Below, piece by piece: positions 40,355 through 49,786 of a stretch of 64,000 nucleotides of DNA. The notes beneath the pieces were generated by a model, which worked only from the letters and a program-made list of their open reading frames with translations, searched no databases and was not told where the DNA came from. This DNA comes from an uncultured Lachnotalea sp. (GTDB taxonomy: Bacteria; Bacillota; Clostridia; Lachnospirales; Lachnospiraceae), in NCBI GenBank assembly GCA_947066815.1, contig CAMSZT010000016.1, forward strand, positions 1 to 64,000. Reading direction: 5' to 3'. Position 1 is the stretch's first letter, and every line of letters starts with the position of its first letter. Position numbers and translations under genes: made by a program.

Positions 40355-41578
40355 TCAGCCGGCCCTCTTCGCTTCCTTCTTTTCCTCCAGCTTCGTCACG
40401 ATGATCGCACAGGCGGCGTCGCCGGTGATGTTGACGGTGGTGCGGCCCATGTCGAAGATCCGGTCCACACCGGCCACCAGGGCAATTCCTTCCACCGGCA
40501 GTCCCACGCTCTGAAGCACCATGGCCAGCATGATCATGCCCGCCCCGGGCACGCCCGCCGTTCCGATGGAGGCCAGGGTCGCCGTGAGAATGATCGTGAG
40601 CTGCTGGGGCAGCGTCAGGGAAATACCGAAGCAGGAGGCGATGAAGATCGCACACACACCCTGGTAGATGGCGGTGCCGTCCATGTTGATGGTTGCGCCG
40701 AGGGGCAGGGTGAAGGAGGCGATGTCCCTCCTTGCGCCAAGCTTCTCCGAGCACTCGATATTCAGGGGCAGCGCTCCCACGGAGGAGGAGCTGGAGAAGG
40801 CCATCATCATGGCCGGGAACATCCCCTTGAAGAATTTGAGGGGGCTTAAGCCGCCCATCAGCTTCACCGTGGAGGAGTAAACCAGCACCGCATGGAGAAT
40901 GTAACCGATGTAAGCCACCAAAAGAACCATGGCCAGGCTCCCCAGGATCTTGGGGCCGTTCTCCGCAACCACGGGCGTGATCAGGGCGAACACGCCGATG
41001 GGGCTTAAGGCGATGATAAAGGACATGATCTTCATGGAAACCTCGTTGGCGCTCTCCATGAACTTGCCGAAGGCCTCCCCCTTCTCTCCCGCCAGAATGA
41101 TGCCGAAGCCAAAGAACAGGGAAGCCACGATCACCTGCAACATGGTGGCGCTGGCAAAAGGCTCAATGATGTTGCTGGGGAAGATCGCAACGATGGTGTC
41201 CATGAGGCTGGGCGCTTCCTTGGCCTCGTATTCCAGGTTGGAGACCTCCAGCACCGGGAACCCTCCCTTGAAAAGATTGGCCAGGACCAGGCCGATCACG
41301 ATGGCGAAAGCCGTCGTACACAGGTAGTATACGACCGTCTTCACGCCGATGCTCCCCACCTTGCGGATATCCTTCATGGAGATCACTCCGCTGATGATGG
41401 AGAAAAACACGATCGGCACGACGATAAACTTGATCAGGTTCAGGAAGATCGTTCCGAAGGGCTTTATGTAGTCGACGGCGATCTCAGGCGCCCCCATAAA
41501 GCACAGGCCTGCGATGATACCCAGTGCCAGACCGATGAAGATTTGAAGCGGCAGTGCAATTCGTTTCTTCTTTTCCAT
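40355..41578 (-). CDS. Dicarboxylate/amino acid:cation symporter (DAACS family)
   Basis: A 407-residue GltP/DctA/SstT-type membrane transporter, probably Na+- or H+-coupled. The family motifs are intact: the serine-rich hairpin AFSSSSSVGALPL, the NMDGTAIYQG motif in transmembrane segment 7, the second hairpin TAGVPGAGMIMLAMVLQS and VDRIFDMGRTTVNITGD in segment 8, where the Asp and Arg/Thr residues choose between dicarboxylates and acidic amino acids. The Arg in DMGRTTVN would favour acidic substrates. The gene has its own long AT-rich upstream region with a palindrome at 41744-41755. Confidence 0.93.
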   Translation of the reverse strand: MEKKKRIALPLQIFIGLALGIIAGLCFMGAPEIAVDYIKPFGTIFLNLIKFIVVPIVFFSIISGVISMKDIRKVGSIGVKTVVYYLCTTAFAIVIGLVLANLFKGGFPVLEVSNLEYEAKEAPSLMDTIVAIFPSNIIEPFASATMLQVIVASLFFGFGIILAGEKGEAFGKFMESANEVSMKIMSFIIALSPIGVFALITPVVAENGPKILGSLAMVLLVAYIGYILHAVLVYSSTVKLMGGLSPLKFFKGMFPAMMMAFSSSSSVGALPLNIECSEKLGARRDIASFTLPLGATINMDGTAIYQGVCAIFIASCFGISLTLPQQLTIILTATLASIGTAGVPGAGMIMLAMVLQSVGLPVEGIALVAGVDRIFDMGRTTVNITGDAACAIIVTKLEEKKEAKRAG

Positions 41579-41743
41579 ACTCGTTACTCCTTTTCCACCG
41601 TTTCACGGTTCACATGATATGATTCCAGTTTACTAAATTTTCTGTATTTTTGCAAGCCGTTTTTCTGTTTTTTCGAAAAAAATACAAAAATTCTGAATTT
41701 CAAACTGTTGATCCGATCTGTCAGGCCCTTGTCCAGAAAACAA

Positions 41744-41755
41744 ATTGTCGACAAT
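41744..41755. promoter_or_regulatory. Candidate operator attgtcgacaat
   Basis: A perfect 12-bp palindrome about 166 nt upstream of the symporter start in an otherwise featureless AT-rich stretch (41579-41803). The TTGTnnACAA style fits GntR-family operators; no GntR gene is present in the window. Confidence 0.35.
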
Positions 41756-41803
41756 ATATTTTTTCAAAAAAAATTTTCCCATCCCAACTTGTTTCAAAAT
41801 TTT

Positions 41804-41835
41804 CAAAAAAACAGGAAGGCCACGACGGCCTTCCC
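41804..41835 (-). terminator. Terminator of the ppk operon
   Basis: Minus-strand ggaaggcc/ggccttcc hairpin with a 5-nt loop and a following T-run, just after the ppk stop. Confidence 0.82.
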
Positions 41836-41840
41836 GCTCT

Positions 41841-44042
41841 CTATACGTCCTCCGGCCTCTCCCTGGGAATGAAAGTCCGACCGGATGTAAGCTGCTCTTT
41901 CTTCTTCTTTAATTCCTCCGCCGCCCGAATGGCTTCCTCCGAAAAGACCGCCTGGGAATCCACCAGGGCCTTGCCCCGCTTATCCGGCTTCTCGTAGGTG
42001 CCGTCCGGCATAAGGATGTGGGAGCGGACGTTGTCGGCAAGCTCCGTCTCCAGAATGTGGAGGGCCTGCTCCTTGTTCTCCTCCACCTCCACCGGGAAGA
42101 GAAGCTCCACCCGCCGGTCCAGGTTCCTGGGCATCCAGTCGGCGCTCCCCATGTAGATCTCATAGCTTCCGCCGTTCCCGAAATAGAAGATCCGGCTGTG
42201 CTCCAGGAAGGTTCCCACGATGGAACGAACCGTGATATTGTCGCTGACCCCGGGGATTTTGGTCTTTAAGCTGCAGATTCCCCGGACGATCAGGTCGATC
42301 TTCACCCCTGCCGCCGAGGCTTTGTAAAGCTCCTCAATGATCACCGGGTCACAGAGGGAATTCATCTTCGCAATGATCCTGCCCTCATAGCCCTGGGACA
42401 CGCACTTGACCTCCCGGCGGATCAGCGCCACGAACCGGTTCTTGAGCCACAGAGGCGCCATGGAAAGCTTGTTCCAGGAAAGAGGCTCCGAATAGCCGGA
42501 AAGCATGTTGAAGACGGCGCTGGCGTCCTCCCCCACCGCCCGGTCGCAGGTCATGATTCCCGTGTCCGTGTAGAGCTTCGCCGTGGAATCGTTGTAATTG
42601 CCCGTGGCCATGTGAACATAGCGGCGGATGCCGTCCTCCTCCCTGCGGACCACCAGACAGATCTTGCAGTGGGTCTTAAGGCCCAGGAGGCCGTAGATCA
42701 CATGGCAGCCCGCCTGCTCCAGCCTCTTGGCCCAGATGATGTTGTTCTCCTCGTCAAACCGGGCCTTGAGCTCCACCAGGACCGTCACCTGCTTGCCGTT
42801 CTCCGCCGCCCTCGCTAACGCCGCCACGATGGGCGAATGGCCGCTCACCCGGTACAACGTCTGCTTGATGGCCAGGACCTGCGGGTCCGCCGCCGCCTGC
42901 TTCACAAAATCCACCACCGGGTCAAAGGACTCATACGGGTGGTGGAGGAAAATATTCCCCCTGCGGATGTTGGCAAAAATATCGTCCTCGCCTGCAAACT
43001 CCGGGACGATCTGAGGCTTCCAGGGCTTCTGCTTCAGATGGTCGAAGCCCTCCTCCCCGTAGAGCTTCATGAGAAACGTCAGGTCCAGGGGGCCGTTTAT
43101 AAAGAAGATCACGTCGTCCTTGATGGCAAACTCCTTTTTGAGGATCTTTAAGAGCCGCTTGTCGATCCCCTCCTCCACCTCCAGACGAATCACCTCGCCC
43201 CACTGCCTCCGCTTCAACTGCCGCTCGATCTCCTTTAAGAGGTCCTCCGCCTCCTCCTCGTCGATGGGCAGGTCGGCGTTTCGCATGATCCGGTAGGGAT
43301 GGGCGCAGACGATCTCATAATTGAGGAACAGCCGGTCCATGTTCCGCTCAATGATCTCCTCCAGCAGGATGACGGAGCGAGTCCCGTCCTTTCCCCCCGG
43401 AAGCTCCACGATGCGGGGGAGCACCGCCGGCACCTGCACCGTGGCAAACTCCAGCGCTCCCTTTTTCTCGCCGTCCTTTTTTTCGCCCTCCTTCTTGTCC
43501 CCGTCCTTCTTATCCCCGCCCTTCTTTTTTTTGAGCAGGGCCGCAATGTTCAGGCTCTTGTTGCGGACCAGGGGAAAGGGCCTGGAGGAATCCACGGCCA
43601 TGGGCGTCACCACCGGGTAGACATTCGTCTCAAAGTAGTCGTCCACGAAGGCCGCCTGCTTTTCGTCAAGCTGCTCATGATGGGAAATGACCTCGATCCC
43701 CTCTTTCTTGAGGAGCGGCAAAAGCGACCGGTTCCAGGTGGAATACTGGACGTCCACCAGCTCGTGCATGCCCCGGCCGATGGCCTCAAGCTGCTCCCCG
43801 GCCGTCATCCCGGCGATGTCCCGCCCCTTGTAATCCGCATGGACCATGTCCTTTAAGGAAGCCACCCGCACCATGACAAATTCATCCAGGTTGGAGGCGG
43901 TGATGGATAAGAATTTTAACCGCTCAAACAGCAGGTTGTTCTTGTCCCTGGCCTCGCTCAAGACCCGGTGGTTAAACTGGAGCCAGGAAAGCTCCCGGTT
44001 TTCAAAATATTCGACCTTCCGAAAATCCCTCTCTTCTCCCAT
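41841..44042 (-). CDS. ppk: Polyphosphate kinase 1
   Basis: A 733-residue enzyme that polymerises the gamma-phosphate of ATP into polyphosphate. The N-terminal domain opens with NRELSWLQFNHRVLSEARDK and the head domain with SNLDEFVMVRVA. The catalytic part contains LYRVSGHSPIVAALARAAEN, VELKARFDEENNI, THCKICLVVR and RYVHMATGNYND with the phosphorylated His. IYMGSADWMPRNLDRRVE is the second PLD-like motif. A Lys/Asp/Glu-rich insertion (about 172-197, KKKKGGDKKDGDKKEGEKKD) is unusual. Start ATG 44042 (AGGGGG upstream); a GTG at 44048 is also possible. The ppx stop lies 2 nt upstream. Confidence 0.95.
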   Translation of the reverse strand: MGEERDFRKVEYFENRELSWLQFNHRVLSEARDKNNLLFERLKFLSITASNLDEFVMVRVASLKDMVHADYKGRDIAGMTAGEQLEAIGRGMHELVDVQYSTWNRSLLPLLKKEGIEVISHHEQLDEKQAAFVDDYFETNVYPVVTPMAVDSSRPFPLVRNKSLNIAALLKKKKGGDKKDGDKKEGEKKDGEKKGALEFATVQVPAVLPRIVELPGGKDGTRSVILLEEIIERNMDRLFLNYEIVCAHPYRIMRNADLPIDEEEAEDLLKEIERQLKRRQWGEVIRLEVEEGIDKRLLKILKKEFAIKDDVIFFINGPLDLTFLMKLYGEEGFDHLKQKPWKPQIVPEFAGEDDIFANIRRGNIFLHHPYESFDPVVDFVKQAAADPQVLAIKQTLYRVSGHSPIVAALARAAENGKQVTVLVELKARFDEENNIIWAKRLEQAGCHVIYGLLGLKTHCKICLVVRREEDGIRRYVHMATGNYNDSTAKLYTDTGIMTCDRAVGEDASAVFNMLSGYSEPLSWNKLSMAPLWLKNRFVALIRREVKCVSQGYEGRIIAKMNSLCDPVIIEELYKASAAGVKIDLIVRGICSLKTKIPGVSDNITVRSIVGTFLEHSRIFYFGNGGSYEIYMGSADWMPRNLDRRVELLFPVEVEENKEQALHILETELADNVRSHILMPDGTYEKPDKRGKALVDSQAVFSEEAIRAAEELKKKKEQLTSGRTFIPRERPEDV

Positions 44043-44044
44043 GG

Positions 44045-45574
44045 TCACGCCCCCTTCTTTTTCTTGAGCACCGGCCGGATGCCGTAGACCTCTTCAAAGA
44101 AATCCGCCCGGTGACTGAACATCGCCTCCTCCAGCAGGATACTCTCCGGCGAGGATGTGGTGATAAACATCTGCTGGTCTTTGACGGAAATGCGCACGTC
44201 CTTGAACTTCTGCTTCTGGCTCCGGTCCATGGCGTTGCCGATCTTTAAGATCGCCGTCAGCTTGGCGATGGTGATCCGCATGGACTTGTTTAAGCTCACG
44301 TCCCCGGTGGTGTAGTCAAACTCCATGGTGTTGTACTTCACCACGTTGGCGATAATCACCCGCTCCTTGTGGGACATGCCGATGATCTCCGTGGAGAGAA
44401 TGATGTTGTAGGCGCACTCCCCCGGCGTCTTCATGCTGATGTAATTGCCGCAGTCGTGGAGAATGGCGCTGATCTGCAGAAGGAGCCGCTCCCGCTTCCC
44501 CAGGCCATGATATTTCTTCATGCCGTCAAAAATGTTTAACACGTTCTTCTCCAGAACGGCCGAATGATCCCGGTCGCTCATGTAGCGCTTGGCGATGTTC
44601 CGGGCCGCCACCAGGATGTCCTTGGAAAAATCATGGGCAAAGTGGATGAGCTTTTTCTGCTCCGCAAATTCCGCCACGATGCCGTCGCCTAAGCGTACCC
44701 CCGGAAGCCAGACCATCTCCGCCTCCGTGGCATCGATGAGCCTCTTATAGACCATGGCCCCCGGCACCACCAGGGAGACAAACTCCGAGGGGATGTCGTA
44801 CTTCTCGGCGATCTGGTCCTCGCCCATGTTCCGCAGATCCTCGTAAAACTCCATGAACTCCTCGGCACTGATCCTCTGCTTGTCCGCATGGGCACCCCTC
44901 CCCAGGTACATGGCACAGACGCCGGTGGCAATGATGTTCTTCACGTTCCGTTCCTTCAAAAACAGCTTCTTAAAGGCGGTGATCTCATTGTCAATGAGCT
45001 CCTGGGCCAGCCTTTTCCGGTCCTCGGCCATCCCCCCGATCCGGGCCAGGATCTGGTGGATCCTGAGGGCCCCCAGCTTCAGGTTCTGGGTCGTCACCAG
45101 GGCGTCCTTGTCAAAGAGGGAGATCTGGGTGCTGCCGGAGCCCACCTCCACGATGGCCGTCCCCTTCTGGATGATGTTGTTGAATTCATTCTCCTTGGCC
45201 GCAATGGCCTTGTAGCAGAGGAACCGCTGCTCCGAATTGCTGAGGACGTCGATCTCGATGCCGGTGCGCACCCGGATCTGGTCCAGGACCACCTCCCGGT
45301 TCTCCGCCTCCCGGATGGCGCTGGTCCCGTAGGCCCGGTAATTCTCCACCTGATACTCTGCCATGACCAGCTGGAACCGGTGCAGGAGCCTGCACATCTC
45401 GTCCACCCGCTCATAGCTGATGATGCCCCTCTCGTAGGTATCCCTCCCCAGCCCGATGACCTTTCTCAGCCGCTCCAACTGGACGATCCCCCTCTTGGGC
45501 GAGATCTCGTAAATGGTGAGCTCCAGCTCGTAGGAGCCCACGTCGATCGCCGCAAACGCCGTAACAGACGCCAT
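44045..45574 (-). CDS. ppx: Exopolyphosphatase (Ppx/GppA) with HD domain
   Basis: A 509-residue protein. Residues 1-300 are the actin-like Ppx/GppA phosphatase (FAAIDVGSYELELTIYEISP, YGTSAIREAENREV and the phosphate loop IVEVGSGSTQISLF). Residues about 310-500 form an HD-type helical domain with ILHDCGNYIS. It degrades polyphosphate or pppGpp and so opposes the ppk product encoded immediately downstream. The paired genes allow the cell to balance polyphosphate. The substrate preference cannot be told from sequence. Confidence 0.92.
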   Translation of the reverse strand: MASVTAFAAIDVGSYELELTIYEISPKRGIVQLERLRKVIGLGRDTYERGIISYERVDEMCRLLHRFQLVMAEYQVENYRAYGTSAIREAENREVVLDQIRVRTGIEIDVLSNSEQRFLCYKAIAAKENEFNNIIQKGTAIVEVGSGSTQISLFDKDALVTTQNLKLGALRIHQILARIGGMAEDRKRLAQELIDNEITAFKKLFLKERNVKNIIATGVCAMYLGRGAHADKQRISAEEFMEFYEDLRNMGEDQIAEKYDIPSEFVSLVVPGAMVYKRLIDATEAEMVWLPGVRLGDGIVAEFAEQKKLIHFAHDFSKDILVAARNIAKRYMSDRDHSAVLEKNVLNIFDGMKKYHGLGKRERLLLQISAILHDCGNYISMKTPGECAYNIILSTEIIGMSHKERVIIANVVKYNTMEFDYTTGDVSLNKSMRITIAKLTAILKIGNAMDRSQKQKFKDVRISVKDQQMFITTSSPESILLEEAMFSHRADFFEEVYGIRPVLKKKKGA

Positions 45575-45592
45575 GGATACACCCCCTTGTTT

Positions 45593-46864
45593 TTACCTTC
45601 TCGTTCCCTTAAGATACGTAATAAATTGCACGGCCGTGCGGCCGGAGATGCCGCCGTGGGAAAGTTCCCACTTGTTGGCCAAAAGGAGAAGCTCCTCCTC
45701 CGGCATATCGATCCCGGCCCGCTTCGCAAGGGTCGTAACGATGGCCCTAAACTCCTTCGGCTCCGGCCTTCCGAAATAGATGGTGACGCCGAAGCGGGAG
45801 GAGAGGGACAGCTTTTCCTGGACCGTGTCGGAGCGGTGCATGTCCTCCCGGACCTCCTCCTTGTCGCTGAAATTCTCCCGGATCAGGTGCCTCCTGTTGG
45901 ATGTGGCGTAGATCAGCACGTTCCCCGGCTTCACCTCCAGGCCCCCCTCGATGATGGCCTTTAAATATTTGTAATCCACCTCAAATTCTTCAAAGGACAG
46001 ATCGTCCATGTAGATGATAAATTTATAATTCCGGTTCTTGACCTGGGCGATCACGTCGGAGAGGTCCTTGAACTGATGCTTGTAGATCTCGATCATCCGC
46101 AGGCCCTTATCATAATATTTGTGGAGAATGGCTTTTATGCTGGAGGATTTCCCCGTGCCGCTGTCCCCAAAGAGCAGGCAGTTGTTGGCCTCCCGCCCTT
46201 CCACGAAAGCCTCCGTGTTCTCGATGAGCTTTCTCTTCTGGCTCTCATATCCCACCAGGTCGTCCAGATAGACGTGCTCAATATTTTTGATGGGAACGAT
46301 TTCGGCCCGTCCCTTCCTGTGCTCCACCCGGAAGGCTTTATGAAGGCCGAACTTCCCCACGCCGAACCGGCGGTAAAATTCTGTGAGGATGGAATGCCAT
46401 TGTCCGTCGGTATCCGCCGCAGAAAGGGACTCCGAGAGGGCCTGGATGTCGTCCCGGATCCGGCGGTTGAAAACCTGGCTGTGGGTTCCGGTGCTCTCAT
46501 AAGCCTTTAAAAAGCCAAACACCCGGACGTCAAGACATTCGTCCAAATCCTCCAGATCATATTCAAACCATTCCCGGAAGATGGAAAAATCATGGAGAGC
46601 CAGGGCATTGACCGTCCCCTCCACCGCCCCCCGGATCTCGCAGGCCGTGCTGAAAGCGTTCTCATTTGTAGCTAGAACATACGCCAGAAAGTCATGCCAC
46701 AGATTCCCCTTAAAACCGTGGGCCGCCGAAAACTCCACCAGTTTCCCGGCCGTCTCGTAAGGGTCAAAGGGAGCCTCCGCCCCCTGCTCCATAAACGCCG
46801 CCATGGCCTCCAAAATATCCGGGTGCCCGGGCTCCCGGTACAGGATCAGTTCTTTTATCTTCAT
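45593..46864 (-). CDS. DUF815 ATP-binding protein
   Basis: A 423-residue AAA+-like ATPase. The N-terminal 170 residues are helical and family-specific; DDLVGYESQKRKLIENTEAF leads to the Walker A motif FGDSGTGKSS, and IIYMDDLSFEE is Walker B. ATSNRRHLIREN and the sensor region follow, with LSLSSRFGVTIYFGRPEPKE near the end. DUF815 proteins are widespread, but their partner is unknown. It is encoded 21 nt after pheA and 18 nt before ppx in a long operon, offering no clear role. Confidence 0.88.
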   Translation of the reverse strand: MKIKELILYREPGHPDILEAMAAFMEQGAEAPFDPYETAGKLVEFSAAHGFKGNLWHDFLAYVLATNENAFSTACEIRGAVEGTVNALALHDFSIFREWFEYDLEDLDECLDVRVFGFLKAYESTGTHSQVFNRRIRDDIQALSESLSAADTDGQWHSILTEFYRRFGVGKFGLHKAFRVEHRKGRAEIVPIKNIEHVYLDDLVGYESQKRKLIENTEAFVEGREANNCLLFGDSGTGKSSSIKAILHKYYDKGLRMIEIYKHQFKDLSDVIAQVKNRNYKFIIYMDDLSFEEFEVDYKYLKAIIEGGLEVKPGNVLIYATSNRRHLIRENFSDKEEVREDMHRSDTVQEKLSLSSRFGVTIYFGRPEPKEFRAIVTTLAKRAGIDMPEEELLLLANKWELSHGGISGRTAVQFITYLKGTRR

Positions 46865-46885
46865 CAGCCTTCATTCCTTTGTCTG

Positions 46886-48028
46886 TTATTTCATTCCGGA
46901 CACGTAATTCCCCAGAATCCGGAAATAATTGGCTTCCTCCAAAATCCCCCGGAGCGCATTCTTTACCCCCGCATCCCCCAGGTTGCCCTCGAAGTCCACG
47001 AAGAAGCGAAACTCCCAGGGCCGCCCCAGAATGGGCCTGGACTCCAGCTTTAACATATTCAACCCGTTGTAGGTCAGATGGGACAGCATGTTGTAGAGGG
47101 CCGCATTCTCATGCTTCGTCTCAAAGCAGACGCTCAGCTTGTTGGCCGAAGCCTCATAGAGCTTCCTGCTGGCCACCACGATGAACCGGGTGGTATTCCC
47201 CCTGTGGTTCATAACATTCTCATCCAGAACCTTTAAGCCGTAAAGCCTGCCCGCCATCTCACTGGCAATGGCCGCCCGGGCTTTGTCCCCGGTCTCCTTC
47301 ACCTCCTTGGCAGAGAGGGCCGTGTTCCCCGTGCTGTGCCTGGTCCACTCCTTATGCTCGTCCAGATAGGTGCTGCACTGCATAAGGCCCTGGGGATGGG
47401 AGTATACCAGTTTAATATCAGAAAGCTCTGCCCCTGGAAGCCCCAAAAGCACATGGTCCACCTTCACGCAGGTCTCTCCCACAATATAATTGTCAAATTT
47501 CACCAGCAGGTCATAGATGTCCGCCACACTTCCCGCCGAAGAATTCTCAATGGGAAGCACCGCAAAGTCCGCCGTCCCTGCGCAGAGTGCCTTCATGGCG
47601 TCGTCCCAGGTCTTCACGTTGAAAAGCTTTGCCCGCTCCCCGAAAAACTGCAGGGCCGCCGCATGGCTGTAGGCTCCCTCCACGCCCTGGTACACCACCT
47701 TCGCCCTGGATTTGGGAAGATTCGGCACCATCTCAAAGGGAAGCCCGGTGACCACGCCGTGGTCGGCCAAAAGTTCATACTGGAGCTTGCGGCTCATGGA
47801 CATGATCTGGGTAAAAAGCTCATGGACCCCGTAGCGGGTAAAATCCGACCCGGCCAGCTCCGAGAGGGCCGCCAGCTTTTCCGTCTCCCGCTTCCGGTCA
47901 AGGACCTGCATCCCCGTCTTAATCTTATACTCCGCCACCGCCCTGCAAAGCTCCATCCGCTTCTCAAAAAGCTCCACCAGATTTTTGTCAATCTCGTCAA
48001 TCTCGTTCCTGATCTCCTTTAAATCCAT
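46886..48028 (-). CDS. pheA: Bifunctional chorismate mutase / prephenate dehydratase
   Basis: A 380-residue enzyme of phenylalanine synthesis. Residues 1-90 are an AroQ-type chorismate mutase (LKEIRNEIDEIDKNLVELFE, with RKRETEKL). Residues about 110-290 are the prephenate dehydratase (YQGVEGAYSHAAALQFFG, LPIENSSAGSVADIYDLL and NHRGNTTRFIVV with the catalytic Thr-Arg). Residues about 300-380 are the ACT domain (LESRPILGRPWEFRFFVDFE, the ESRP motif) that binds Phe for feedback inhibition. Start ATG 48028 behind GGAGGA; it overlaps the folBK stop by one base (TGATG). Confidence 0.95.
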   Translation of the reverse strand: MDLKEIRNEIDEIDKNLVELFEKRMELCRAVAEYKIKTGMQVLDRKRETEKLAALSELAGSDFTRYGVHELFTQIMSMSRKLQYELLADHGVVTGLPFEMVPNLPKSRAKVVYQGVEGAYSHAAALQFFGERAKLFNVKTWDDAMKALCAGTADFAVLPIENSSAGSVADIYDLLVKFDNYIVGETCVKVDHVLLGLPGAELSDIKLVYSHPQGLMQCSTYLDEHKEWTRHSTGNTALSAKEVKETGDKARAAIASEMAGRLYGLKVLDENVMNHRGNTTRFIVVASRKLYEASANKLSVCFETKHENAALYNMLSHLTYNGLNMLKLESRPILGRPWEFRFFVDFEGNLGDAGVKNALRGILEEANYFRILGNYVSGMK

Positions 48029-48867
48029 CACTTTCCTCCACACGCCGCCGTCTTTTCCAAAAGCTCTTCCAGGAGCGTTTTGACCCGCTTATTTAAAACC
48101 GGATGAACCTTGTAGGGTGCGATCTGCGCCAAAGGCTCCAGCACGAAGAGACGCTTCTCAATCTCCGGGTGGGGCACTGCAAGCTCCTCCGTCTCCAAAA
48201 TTTCATTCCCATAAAAAAGCAGATCCAGATCCAGGGTCCTTGGCCCCCAGTGGATCAGCCGCTCCCGTTTTTCCCTTCGTTCCGCCTCGTGAAGCACCTC
48301 CAAAAGCTCATGGGGAGTGAGGAGGGTATCAAGCTCCAGACAGCCGTTTAAGAACTCCTCCTGCTCCACGCCGCCGTAAGGCTCCGTGACAATCATGTCC
48401 GAGATCCGGCCCAGACGGATCCGCTTTTCCTCTTTAAGCACCTGGATCCCCGCCTCAATGTGGGCCCTCCGATCCCCCATGTTGGACCCGAAAGCCACGT
48501 AAGCCTTGTGCCAGCTCCGCTCAATCTTCACCGAAACCGTCTCCAGGGGCAGGCCCACCGGCGCCCAGGGCTTCTTGATCTCCAAAACAATGCCCTTCAT
48601 GAGCGGAAAGGTAAACAGCAGGTGCTCCGTCAGTTCCTCCGCCGCCGCCTCAATGAGTTTTTTCGTGTGGGCTTTCATGTAAGAGGTGATCTCCCCCGCC
48701 ACCAGTCCGTAATGGATGGAATGCTTAAGCTCGTCGCTCACTCCCGCCTTTCTCGTGTCGCCAAGAAGCTCTGCGCTCACCAGAAACTTCTGTCCCAGCT
48801 TGTTTTCCTCCGGAAATACGCCGTGGTTGGCGAATACCTCCAGGTTCTGTATGGTAATCCTGTCCAT
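48028..48867 (-). CDS. folBK: Bifunctional dihydroneopterin aldolase / HPPK (FolB-FolK fusion)
   Basis: A 279-residue fusion performing two successive steps of folate synthesis. Residues 1-118 are FolB (ITIQNLEVFANHGVFPEENK, with Lys near LIEAAAEELTEHLLF). Residues about 122-279 are FolK (AYVAFGSNMGDRRAHIEAGI, VTEPYGGVEQEEFLNGCLEL and GPRTLDLDLLFYG, the pyrophosphokinase signature). The start ATG 48867 has GGAGG 5 nt upstream; the in-frame ATG at 48879 does not. It lies 92 nt after folP. Confidence 0.95.
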   Translation of the reverse strand: MDRITIQNLEVFANHGVFPEENKLGQKFLVSAELLGDTRKAGVSDELKHSIHYGLVAGEITSYMKAHTKKLIEAAAEELTEHLLFTFPLMKGIVLEIKKPWAPVGLPLETVSVKIERSWHKAYVAFGSNMGDRRAHIEAGIQVLKEEKRIRLGRISDMIVTEPYGGVEQEEFLNGCLELDTLLTPHELLEVLHEAERREKRERLIHWGPRTLDLDLLFYGNEILETEELAVPHPEIEKRLFVLEPLAQIAPYKVHPVLNKRVKTLLEELLEKTAACGGK

Positions 48868-48959
48868 CGTTTCCTCCATGCCGTGTACGATTTATGGCAT
48901 TGCATGCCCCACCTGATCGGGTACAAACAGGTATGGGTGAACCGCCTTTTGTTCACTCC

Positions 48960-49769
48960 CTATGCCCGCAGAATGGCCTCCGTCATCTTGATGGCCCTGG
49001 CGTTTTCCTTCACGTCATGAACCCGCACAAAGGCGCAGCCCTTCATCACGCCCATAACCGTGGTCACCAGCGTCCCCTCCACCCGGTCCGTGGCGGGAAG
49101 ATCCAGGGTCAGACCAATCATGGACTTTCTGGAAGTGCCAAGCAGCACCGGGTAGCCAAGTTCGTCCAAAATCTCCAGGCGGTTCATCAGGATCAGGTTG
49201 TGCTCGTAGGTCTTTCCGAAACCCATACCCGGATCCAGAATGATCTTGTCCTCCGCCACCCCCGCCGCTCTCGCAAGCTCCGCCGACCGGAGAAGGTCCG
49301 TCTTCACCTCCTCCAGGTAATTTTCATACACAGGCTCCTTCCGGTTGTGCATGAGACAGCAGGCCGCCCCGGTTTCAGCAATCACCCGGGCCATGTTCTC
49401 GTCATATTTACAGCCCCAGATATCATTGACCAGGACCGCCCCGGCCCGAAGGGCCGCCTCCGCCACGCCGCTCTTATACGTGTCCACAGAAATGGGAACG
49501 TCAAACCGCTCCCCCACTGCCTCAATGACCGGCGCCACTCTGGCGATCTCCTCCTCGTCCGGAAGAATGGTCCCGTAGCCGGGCCTGGTGGACTCCCCGC
49601 CGACATCAATGATATCCGCACCGTCCTTAATCATTTCCTCCACATGGGAAAGGGCCGCATCCAGCCGGTTCCATTTCCCTCCGTCTGAAAAAGAATCCGG
49701 CGTCACATTGAGGATCCCCATAAGGTATGTGTGCCTTCCGATCTCAAAATCCCGATTTCCGATCTTCAC
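48960..49769 (-). CDS. folP: Dihydropteroate synthase
   Basis: About 269 residues. Joins 6-hydroxymethyl-dihydropterin diphosphate with p-aminobenzoate. Family signatures are present: LMGILNVTPDSFSDGGKWN, DGADIIDVGGESTRPG, VNDIWGCKYD, DPGMGFGKTYEHN and LLGTSRKSM. The GTG at 49769, preceded by GGAGG at 6-nt spacing, gives the usual N-terminus (KIGNRDFEIGRHTYLMG); a GTG at 49790 has no ribosome site. It follows the HD-domain gene with an 18-nt gap. Confidence 0.95.
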   Translation of the reverse strand: MKIGNRDFEIGRHTYLMGILNVTPDSFSDGGKWNRLDAALSHVEEMIKDGADIIDVGGESTRPGYGTILPDEEEIARVAPVIEAVGERFDVPISVDTYKSGVAEAALRAGAVLVNDIWGCKYDENMARVIAETGAACCLMHNRKEPVYENYLEEVKTDLLRSAELARAAGVAEDKIILDPGMGFGKTYEHNLILMNRLEILDELGYPVLLGTSRKSMIGLTLDLPATDRVEGTLVTTVMGVMKGCAFVRVHDVKENARAIKMTEAILRA

Positions 49770-49786
49770 CTTCTGCCTCCATCCCG

